Source: an uncultured Muribaculaceae bacterium
Lineage (GTDB): Bacteria > Bacteroidota > Bacteroidia > Bacteroidales > Muribaculaceae
Length of the DNA stretch: 6,163 nucleotides
Assembly (NCBI GenBank): GCA_947178235.1
Contig: CAMWXQ010000076.1
Span: 1 to 6,163 of the forward strand
Reading direction: 5' to 3'
Within the stretch, counting starts at the first letter, position 1. Each line of letters starts with the position of its first letter. The translations under genes were made by a program, and so were the position numbers. Positions 1 through 4,423 of this stretch are shown here, piece by piece. The notes beneath the pieces were generated by a model. It was given only the letters and a program-made list of their open reading frames with translations, ran no database searches and was not told where the DNA came from.

Positions 1-1
1 C

Positions 2-46
2 TCCAAAGACAATCCCGTGGTGGTACAGGTGCTCGGCATCTGCTAG
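2..46 (+). other. nqrD: Upstream nqrD coding segment ending at an in-frame TAG
   Basis: These fourteen codons are in the same frame as the nqrD reading frame that follows. They encode SKDNPVVVQVLGIC and are followed by TAG at 44-46. From memory of the family, NqrD proteins have a matching N-terminal stretch of the form NP-x(4)-QVLGIC-S-ALAVT, so this looks like genuine NqrD sequence and not leader DNA. The final Cys corresponds to the NqrD cysteine near residue 29 that ligates the membrane iron-sulfur centre in Vibrio. The usual next residue is Ser; TCG to TAG is a single base change. The true start of the gene lies left of the window. The alternatives are a base-call error, a real nonsense mutation, or suppression of the amber codon. 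Confidence 0.75.
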
Positions 47-586
47 GTGCTCGCGGTGACGGCCAAGCTAGAGCCGGCCATCGTCATGGGCATCTCGGTG
101 ATCGCCGTGCTGGCCTTTGCCAACGTCATCATCTCGCTCATCCGCAACACCATCCCCACCAATATCCGCATCATAGTCCAGCTCGTGGTGGTCGCCGGGC
201 TCGTCGTCATCGTCGACCAGGTGCTCAAAGCGTTCGCCTATGACGCTTCCAAGCAGCTCTCCGTATTCATCGGCCTCATCATCACCAACTGCATCCTCAT
301 GGGACGCCTCGAAGCCTTCGCGATGGCCAACAAGCCTTGGCCCTCATTCCTCGACGGCGTGGGCAACGGCCTCGGCTATGCCCTGGTGCTCGTCATCGTC
401 GGCTTCTTCCGCGAGCTGCTCGGCTCGGGCACGCTCCTCGGCTACCAGGTCATCCCCCAGAGCTTCTACGACGCGGGGTATGTCAACAACGGCCTCATGA
501 TCCTCCCCCCGATGGCCCTCATCGTCGTGGCCTGCATCATCTGGGTCCAGAGGTCGGTCAACAAGGATCTCCAAGAGGATAACTGA
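47..586 (+). CDS. nqrD: Na+-translocating NADH:quinone reductase subunit D (NqrD), N-terminus cut off by an upstream stop
   Basis: NqrD is an integral membrane subunit of the Na+-pumping NADH:quinone oxidoreductase. It pairs with NqrE and holds part of the membrane iron-sulfur centre. The open frame begins at GTG 47, directly after an in-frame TAG, and gives 179 residues; the family is usually a little over 200. Recognisable segments are the RNTIP motif (residues 33-37), RIIVQLVVVAGLVVIVDQ (41-58), SKQLSVFIGLIITNCILMGR (68-87, with the conserved Cys82 expected to be an iron-sulfur ligand), the FLDGVGNGLGYAL loop, and FRELLGSGTL. Most of the chain is hydrophobic helix. The GTG is probably not the native start: the frame upstream also encodes NqrD sequence, including the other conserved Cys. 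A product beginning at GTG would lack that Cys and probably not work. nqrE follows after 59 bases, so co-transcription is expected. The identity is secure; whether the gene is intact is not. Confidence 0.93.
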   Translation: MLAVTAKLEPAIVMGISVIAVLAFANVIISLIRNTIPTNIRIIVQLVVVAGLVVIVDQVLKAFAYDASKQLSVFIGLIITNCILMGRLEAFAMANKPWPSFLDGVGNGLGYALVLVIVGFFRELLGSGTLLGYQVIPQSFYDAGYVNNGLMILPPMALIVVACIIWVQRSVNKDLQEDN

Positions 587-645
587 CGGACCGCACCCGA
601 CACCCGAACCATATCCCCACACCCAAACACTCCCGAACCGAGAAA

Positions 646-1263
646 ATGGAAAACTTCAATATCTTCATACGGTCGATCTTCGTCGACAATATGATCTTCG
701 CCTACTTCCTGGGTATGTGCTCGTTCATCGCCGTATCCAAGAACGTCAAGACCGCCTTCGGCCTCGGCGTGGCCGTGACCTTCATGCTCGTGGTCACTCT
801 CCCGGTCAACTATCTGCTCCAAACCTATGTCCTCAGCCCCGGGGCACTCTCGTGGCTCGGCGAGGAGTACAGGACGGTCGACCTCAGCTTCCTCTCGCTC
901 ATCATGTTCATCGCCGTCATCGCCTCGATGACCCAGCTGGTCGAGATGGCGGTCGAGAAGTATTCACCCTCGCTCTACTCGTCGCTCGGCATCTTCCTGC
1001 CGCTCATCGCCGTCAACTGTGCCATCCTCGGCGGCTCGCTCTTCATGCAGCAGCGTGACTTCCCGAGCGTATGGACGGCCGTATGCGCCGGCGGCGGATG
1101 GGGCCTCGGATGGCTCCTCGCCATCACGGCCATCGCCGCCATCCGCGAGCGCCTCGCGACATACTCCAACATCCCCCGCCCCCTGCGCGGCGTCGGCATA
1201 ACCTTCATCCTCACGGCTCTCATGGGCATCGCCTTCATGAGCTTCCTCGGCATCAAAATCTAA
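646..1263 (+). CDS. nqrE: Na+-translocating NADH:quinone reductase subunit E (NqrE)
   Basis: NqrE is a membrane subunit of Na+-NQR, homologous to NqrD and packed against it in the inner membrane. The 205-residue product is full length for the family, which is about 200 residues. It begins with the typical amphipathic start and a RSIFVDNM motif (residues 9-16). The conserved cysteines are visible at Cys25 in FLGMCSF and Cys125 in IAVNCAILGG; in the Vibrio enzyme the equivalent pair ligates the membrane iron-sulfur centre together with the NqrD pair. Other family marks are the SKNVKTAFGLG loop (31-41), GIFLPLIAVNC, the MQQRDF segment, GGGWGLGWLLA, and the C-terminal RPLRGVGITFI. A short insert after the second helix (around residues 62-80) makes it slightly longer than Vibrio NqrE. 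The ATG at 646 follows an A-rich GAGAAA, with no Shine-Dalgarno box, as is usual in Bacteroidota. It lies 59 bases after nqrD and 15 before nqrF. Confidence 0.97.
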   Translation: MENFNIFIRSIFVDNMIFAYFLGMCSFIAVSKNVKTAFGLGVAVTFMLVVTLPVNYLLQTYVLSPGALSWLGEEYRTVDLSFLSLIMFIAVIASMTQLVEMAVEKYSPSLYSSLGIFLPLIAVNCAILGGSLFMQQRDFPSVWTAVCAGGGWGLGWLLAITAIAAIRERLATYSNIPRPLRGVGITFILTALMGIAFMSFLGIKI

Positions 1264-1278
1264 CACGTACACCTCACC

Positions 1279-2544
1279 ATGCTCACTATCATCACAGGCG
1301 TCTGCATATTCCTCATCATCACTCTCGTGCTGGTGTGCGTACTGCTCATCGCCAAGAAGTACCTGGTCCAGTCGGGCCAGGTGACCATCACCATCAACGG
1401 CGACACCAAGCTGAAAGCCGACGCGGGCAAGTCGCTCCTGTCGACCTTCGCCGACAACAACATCTTCCTCTCATCGGCCTGCGGCGGCAAGGGCAGCTGC
1501 GGCCAGTGCAAGTGTCAGGTATTCGAGGGGGGCGGCGACATCCTCCCCACCGAGAAGGTCCACTTCTCGCGCAAGGAACAGCAGGACCACTGGCGCCTCG
1601 GTTGTCAGGTCAAGGTAAAGCAAGACTGCTCGGTAGGCATCCCCGCATCGGCCCTCGACGTCAAGGAGTGGGAGTGCGAGGTGATCTCGAACCGCAACGT
1701 CGCAACCTTCATCAAGGAGTTCATCGTGGCTCTCCCCGAGGGTGCACACATGGACTTCATCCCCGGCTCATATGCCCAGATCAAGATTCCGCCTTTCGAG
1801 ATGGACTACGACAAGGACATCGACAAGTCGCTCATCGGCGACGAGTACCTCCCCTCGTGGGAGAAGTTCGGGCTCTTCGGGCTCAAATGCCGCAACACTG
1901 AGACCACCGTCCGCGCATACTCGATGGCCAACTACCCCGAGGAAGGTGACCGCTTCATGCTCACCGTCCGCATCGCCACGCCCCCCTTCAAGCCCAAACC
2001 CCAGACCGGATTCATGGACGTGATGCCAGGCATAGCTTCGAGCTACATCTTCACCCTCAAACCGGGTGACAAGGTTGTCATGTCGGGCCCCTACGGTGAC
2101 TTCCACCCCATCGTGGACTCCAAGGCCGAGATGATGTGGATCGGCGGCGGTGCGGGCATGGCACCCCTGCGCGCTCAGATCATGTGGCTCACCAAGACGC
2201 TCCACACAACGGACCGCGTCATGAACTACTTCTACGGCGCCCGCGCCCTCAACGAGGTCTTCTACCTCGACGACTTCCTCAATCTCGAAAAGGAGTTCCC
2301 CAACTTCAAGTTCCACCTTGCGCTCGACCGTCCCGACCCCGCAGCCGATGCCGCAGGGGTCAAGTACACCGCGGGCTTCGTGCACCAGGTCATCTATGAT
2401 ACATATCTCAAAGACCATCCCGATCCCGAGGATATCGAATACTATATGTGTGGCCCCGGCCCGATGAGCGCCGCCGTCAACAAGATGCTCGACGACCTCG
2501 GCGTAGACCCCACATCGGTACACTACGACAACTTCGGAGGGTAA
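1279..2544 (+). CDS. nqrF: Na+-translocating NADH:quinone reductase subunit F (NqrF), NADH-oxidising subunit
   Basis: NqrF is the electron entry point of Na+-NQR. It oxidises NADH on the cytoplasmic side and passes electrons via FAD and a 2Fe-2S cluster into the membrane subunits. The 421-residue protein has all expected parts in order. A single N-terminal membrane anchor spans about residues 3-25. A ferredoxin-like domain follows, with cluster ligands Cys68, Cys74 and Cys77 in ACGGKGSCGQC, and Cys109 in RLGC. The FAD-binding motif RAYSMAN is at 212-218. The NADH-binding part has GGGAGMAPLR (289-298) and YYMCGPGPM (388-396), and the chain ends in the conserved YDNFGG. The length agrees with the family, which is just over 400 residues. 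ATG 1279 is supported because the anchor helix starts right after it. It is the last gene of the operon: a strong hairpin terminator follows 37 bases after the stop. Confidence 0.98.
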   Translation: MLTIITGVCIFLIITLVLVCVLLIAKKYLVQSGQVTITINGDTKLKADAGKSLLSTFADNNIFLSSACGGKGSCGQCKCQVFEGGGDILPTEKVHFSRKEQQDHWRLGCQVKVKQDCSVGIPASALDVKEWECEVISNRNVATFIKEFIVALPEGAHMDFIPGSYAQIKIPPFEMDYDKDIDKSLIGDEYLPSWEKFGLFGLKCRNTETTVRAYSMANYPEEGDRFMLTVRIATPPFKPKPQTGFMDVMPGIASSYIFTLKPGDKVVMSGPYGDFHPIVDSKAEMMWIGGGAGMAPLRAQIMWLTKTLHTTDRVMNYFYGARALNEVFYLDDFLNLEKEFPNFKFHLALDRPDPAADAAGVKYTAGFVHQVIYDTYLKDHPDPEDIEYYMCGPGPMSAAVNKMLDDLGVDPTSVHYDNFGG

Positions 2545-2581
2545 GCCACAGGCCACCCTGCAAACGATACATAATCATCAG

Positions 2582-2627
2582 CATGGCATACAGGCGTGAA
2601 TAGCCTGTATGCCATGTTCTTGTATTC
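2582..2627 (+). terminator. Intrinsic terminator of the nqr operon
   Basis: A perfect 14-bp stem is formed by CATGGCATACAGGC (2582-2595) and its exact reverse complement GCCTGTATGCCATG (2603-2616), with a 7-base loop GTGAATA. A T-rich run TTCTTGTATTC follows. It begins 37 bases after the nqrF stop, where the end of the operon transcript is expected. The T run is broken by C, G and A, so termination might be partial, but the stem is long and has no mismatch. Confidence 0.85.
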
Positions 2628-2676
2628 TGTAACAATCTCTATTTCTGTAACAATTTTGCAACCAGTCCGTAACAAT
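2626..2676 (+). repeat. Three direct repeats TCTGTAACAAT / TCTGTAACAAT / TCCGTAACAAT
   Basis: Two identical 11-base copies are at 2626-2636 and 2644-2654, and a third at 2666-2676 differs by one base. Starts are 18 and 22 bases apart, close to two helical turns each, which would put all three on nearly the same face of the DNA. They follow directly after the nqr terminator and lie about 200 bases before the sigma factor gene. The AAC core is of the kind found in -35 elements of many ECF sigma factors, so they could be promoter elements or binding sites for a regulator. The function is inferred only; the repeats themselves are plain in the sequence. Confidence 0.7.
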
Positions 2677-2741
2677 GGTTTTTAAGTTGATATTCAGATT
2701 TTTAGCTATATCGTCTCAATTTTTATTGAAACTCTTTGTGA

Positions 2742-2749
2742 TATTTTTG
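2742..2749 (+). promoter_or_regulatory. Candidate Bacteroidota -7 box (TATTTTTG)
   Basis: TATTTTTG matches the Bacteroidota housekeeping -7 consensus TAnnTTTG at every fixed position. No clear TTTG -33 box sits at the usual 19-21 base distance; only T-rich sequence near 2720 is available. It lies between the two arms of an imperfect inverted repeat, as an operator-controlled promoter would. In AT-rich DNA such a match can arise by chance, so confidence is low. If used, transcription would start near 2755 and give a leader of about 115 bases for the sigma factor gene. Confidence 0.3.
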
Positions 2750-2759
2750 TCACTAAAAT

Positions 2760-2790
2760 TTTTCAAATGTCGAGATTGTTTCTACCTTTG
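2760..2790 (+). promoter_or_regulatory. Candidate promoter of the sigma factor gene (-7 box TACCTTTG)
   Basis: TACCTTTG at 2783-2790 fits the Bacteroidota -7 consensus TAnnTTTG exactly. A TTTT/TTTC stretch at 2760-2764, 18-19 bases upstream, is a weak stand-in for the -33 TTTG box. The predicted start near 2795 would give a leader of about 75 bases ahead of the sigma factor ATG. It overlaps the second CTTTGTGAT copy, so a protein bound there could block or aid the promoter. This is the better placed of the two -7 matches, because the sequence around it is less AT-rich. Confidence 0.4.
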
Positions 2791-2846
2791 TGATGTAGCC
2801 ACTCCCCGAGACTGGGGACGCAACCACACTCTTCTCACTACATCAC
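2790..2846 (+). repeat. Nested inverted repeats in the sigma factor leader
   Basis: The outer arms GTGATGTAG (2790-2798) and CTACATCAC (2838-2846) are perfect 9-base reverse complements. Between them lies a smaller hairpin, TCCCC (2803-2807) with GGGGA (2814-2818), around a 6-base loop. The structure ends 22 bases before the ATG. It could be a DNA operator or a folded 5' leader. Because the left arm would straddle the predicted transcription start, the RNA form needs one of the upstream promoters. Confidence 0.55.
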
Positions 2847-2868
2847 CTACATAAAAACATTCGACACT

Positions 2869-3378
2869 ATGGCATCCCAAGAATTTCAGACCAAGTTGAT
2901 GAGCCTGCAAGCCAACATGCTTAACTTTGCCTATATGCTCACCTCCAACCGCGACAACGCCTACGACCTGTTGCAAGACACCACACTCAAAGTGCTCGAC
3001 AACGAGGAGAAGTACGTCGAGAACACCAACTTCAAGGGCTGGGTTTTCACCATCATGCGCAATATCTTCATCAACAACTACCGCAAGGTGGCCCGCAGCG
3101 CGACGGTACTCGACACGACCGATGACCTCTATCACCTCAACATCTCACAGGACTCGGGTCTCGAAACCCCCGAGGGCTCGTACGGAGCAGGCGAAATCAC
3201 CGACGCCATCAACTCGTTCTCGGACGACTACCGCATCCCCTTCTCCATGATGCTCGCCGGCTACAAGTATGCCGAGATAGCCGAAAAGATGAATCTCCCC
3301 CTCGGCACCATCAAGAGCCGTATCTTCTTTGCACGCAAACGCCTCCAAGACCGCTTCTCCGACTATGCACGCGACTGA
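2869..3378 (+). CDS. ECF-type (sigma-70 family) RNA polymerase sigma factor
   Basis: This 169-residue protein has the two-domain build of extracytoplasmic-function sigma factors. It directs RNA polymerase to a specific set of promoters. Region 2 spans about residues 10-77: helix DNAYDLLQDTTLKVL (29-43) is the core-binding part, and FKGWVFTIMRNIFINNYRK (55-73) matches the -10 recognition region. A variable acidic linker (80-110) follows. Region 4 (about 113-163) has GYKYAEIAEKMNLPLGTIKSRIFFARKRLQ, a clear helix-turn-helix that binds the -35 element. The length is normal for the family. ATG 2869 is preceded by an A-rich stretch (ATAAAAACAT) with no Shine-Dalgarno box. The gene stands alone: nqrF is upstream behind a terminator, and a gene on the opposite strand converges from downstream. 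No anti-sigma gene adjoins it. Its targets and signal cannot be read from the sequence; Bacteroidota ECF factors include oxidative-stress regulators, but that role is not shown here. Confidence 0.93.
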   Translation: MASQEFQTKLMSLQANMLNFAYMLTSNRDNAYDLLQDTTLKVLDNEEKYVENTNFKGWVFTIMRNIFINNYRKVARSATVLDTTDDLYHLNISQDSGLETPEGSYGAGEITDAINSFSDDYRIPFSMMLAGYKYAEIAEKMNLPLGTIKSRIFFARKRLQDRFSDYARD

Positions 3379-3424
3379 CATCCGACGCACCACACCATCC
3401 GAGCGTCCGACATCGACCCTATAC

Positions 3425-3464
3425 GGCCCCCTCCCAGCCCACAGCTCTGAGGGGGCCTTGATAT
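3425..3464 (+). terminator. Probable terminator between the convergent sigma factor and glycosyltransferase genes
   Basis: The arms GGCCCCCTC (3425-3433) and GAGGGGGCC (3449-3457) pair perfectly over 9 bp. Inside the 15-base loop AGC (3436-3438) can pair with GCT (3444-3446). On the + strand the hairpin is followed by TTGATATT, a weak T run, which fits the end of the sigma factor transcript 46 bases after its stop. On the - strand the hairpin begins 7 bases past the glycosyltransferase stop but has no T run, so use in both directions is possible but less certain. Confidence 0.65.
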
Positions 3465-4418
3465 TCACGCCAGTTTAGAGAGGGCGCGGAGGACGGGGAG
3501 ACCGCCGTACGAGGCGAGAGCCCCGAGCTTGTTTTTGAGGCGTACGCGGGGATCGGTGAGGGTTCGAGCGCGGTATCGGCGGATCACGCGGCGGCATCGG
3601 TCGAGGGACTCAGTGTCAGATGAGCCGTGGCGCAGCATGAGCAGCAGCATGTTGAAGTGCGCACTGAATCGCCTGTCCTCGGCGGCGCGTACGAGTTCGG
3701 GGTGACGCTCGCGCATGTAGTCGAGCAGGCGGTCTGTGACGTCGAGCACATCGAGCCGCGCGGGGTTCCAAGTATTTATGAAGCTCTCCCCGTTGCGGCG
3801 GTAGAAGTAGACCGTTTCGGGGAGCCACGCTATACGTCTGGCACCTTCGTAGAAACGATAGTAGGCATCGAGGTCCTCGTAGCGTATCCCCTCTCTGAAA
3901 CGGCGCTGCCCGAGCAGAGAGCGCCGCATCAGCATCCCGCACGGCGAGTTGAGGATATGCGTCTGGTAGAGGCTCGCTCGCATCGCTTCGGTGTAATCCC
4001 AGATGATCGGCGACGCTTTCGAGCGGAAGTCCAGCGGTTTGAACTCCGAGCCGGACTCCATGACACCGACCGCCACATCGGCCCCGCTCACGCGGGCGGT
4101 CTCCAAGAGGCTCTCGAGGGCGTGGGGATGGAGGCAGTCGTCGGCGTCGGCGAATCCTATCCACTCTCCACGTGCGCGTTCGATGCCGAGGTTGCGGGCC
4201 GCGGAGACCCCGCCGTGCGGGGCGCGGATGAGGGTGAAGCGCGGATCGTGCGAGCAGAATTCCCCGGCCAGGTCGGCGGTGCCGTCGGTCGAGCCGTCAT
4301 CTACGACCAGTACCTCGAAGTCGCGCCATGTCTGCGCCGCTATCGAGGCGAGACACTCGCCGATATAGGGAGCGGCGTTGTAGGCGGGGACGATGATGCT
4401 GACTTTCGGGGATTCCAT
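3465..4418 (-). CDS. Family 2 glycosyltransferase (GT-A fold)
   Basis: The 317-residue product transfers a sugar from a nucleotide-sugar donor to a growing glycan, probably a capsule, exopolysaccharide or LPS O-chain, on the cytoplasmic side. The N-terminal GT2 domain is clear: VSIIVPAYNAAPYIGECLASI (residues 6-26), VVDDGSTDGT (38-47) with the nucleotide-binding Asp pair, GVSAARNLGI (70-79), and the metal-binding DAD motif in FADADD (89-94). YEDLDAYYRFY (180-190) contains the acidic ED pair typical of the catalytic region. The C-terminal third is Arg-rich, without membrane helices, and ends in LSKLA. The start is placed at ATG 4418, four residues before the first conserved beta strand; an in-frame ATG 66 bases upstream would add a non-homologous tail overlapping the phosphorylase frame. 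It lies 5 bases after the phosphorylase stop codon but downstream of a strong terminator, so it may need its own promoter. I see no good match to one. Acceptor and donor are unknown. Confidence 0.92.
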   Translation of the reverse strand: MESPKVSIIVPAYNAAPYIGECLASIAAQTWRDFEVLVVDDGSTDGTADLAGEFCSHDPRFTLIRAPHGGVSAARNLGIERARGEWIGFADADDCLHPHALESLLETARVSGADVAVGVMESGSEFKPLDFRSKASPIIWDYTEAMRASLYQTHILNSPCGMLMRRSLLGQRRFREGIRYEDLDAYYRFYEGARRIAWLPETVYFYRRNGESFINTWNPARLDVLDVTDRLLDYMRERHPELVRAAEDRRFSAHFNMLLLMLRHGSSDTESLDRCRRVIRRYRARTLTDPRVRLKNKLGALASYGGLPVLRALSKLA

Positions 4419-4423
4419 ATAGT

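Larger units (their letters stand above)
2734..2794 (+). repeat. Direct repeat pair CTTTGTGAT
   Basis: The 9-base sequence CTTTGTGAT occurs at 2734-2742 and 2786-2794, 52 bases apart, which is almost exactly five helical turns. The first copy also forms the left arm of an imperfect inverted repeat, TTTGTGA at 2735-2741 with TCACTAAA at 2750-2757 (one bulged base), enclosing TATTTTTG. The second copy overlaps the promoter-like box TACCTTTG and starts the larger inverted repeat of the leader. It could be an operator. TGTGA...TCAC recalls CRP-family half sites, but the spacer is 8 bases where the classical CRP site has 6. Confidence 0.5.
2545..2868. other. Intergenic control region between nqrF and the sigma factor gene
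   Basis: This 324-base stretch has no convincing gene. Its first part carries the nqr terminator hairpin. From about 2620 to 2790 it turns strongly AT-rich, in sharp contrast to the GC-rich genes on either side. That stretch holds three GTAACAAT repeats, two copies of CTTTGTGAT and two exact matches to the Bacteroidota -7 consensus TAnnTTTG. The last 80 bases, before the sigma factor start, return to mixed composition and contain nested inverted repeats. The only small open frame seen on the + strand, 23 codons from ATG 2614, starts inside the terminator and reads through the repeats, so it is not called. Confidence 0.8.

Noticed and set aside
47..49. GTG 47 as the genuine nqrD start
   Set aside because: The frame upstream of the TAG also encodes NqrD sequence including a conserved Cys, so the native start is farther left; GTG 47 is only the first possible restart after the stop.
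1071..1901. 276-codon + strand open frame across nqrE and nqrF
   Set aside because: Its product is a low-complexity Arg/His/Pro-rich sequence and it lies in another frame of two well-identified genes; it is a by-product of GC-rich codon use.
1768..2556. 262-codon - strand open frame opposite nqrF
   Set aside because: It is antisense to the strongly conserved NqrF domains, has no recognisable motif and no separate start signals; GC-rich genes often give such long antisense frames.
2626..2676. The GTAACAAT repeats as a CRISPR array
   Set aside because: The repeats are only 11 bases with spacers of 7 and 11 bases, far too short for CRISPR, and no cas genes are present.
2614..2685. 23-codon peptide starting at ATG 2614
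   Set aside because: It starts within the terminator stem and its repeated SVTI comes from the DNA repeats; no evidence for translation.
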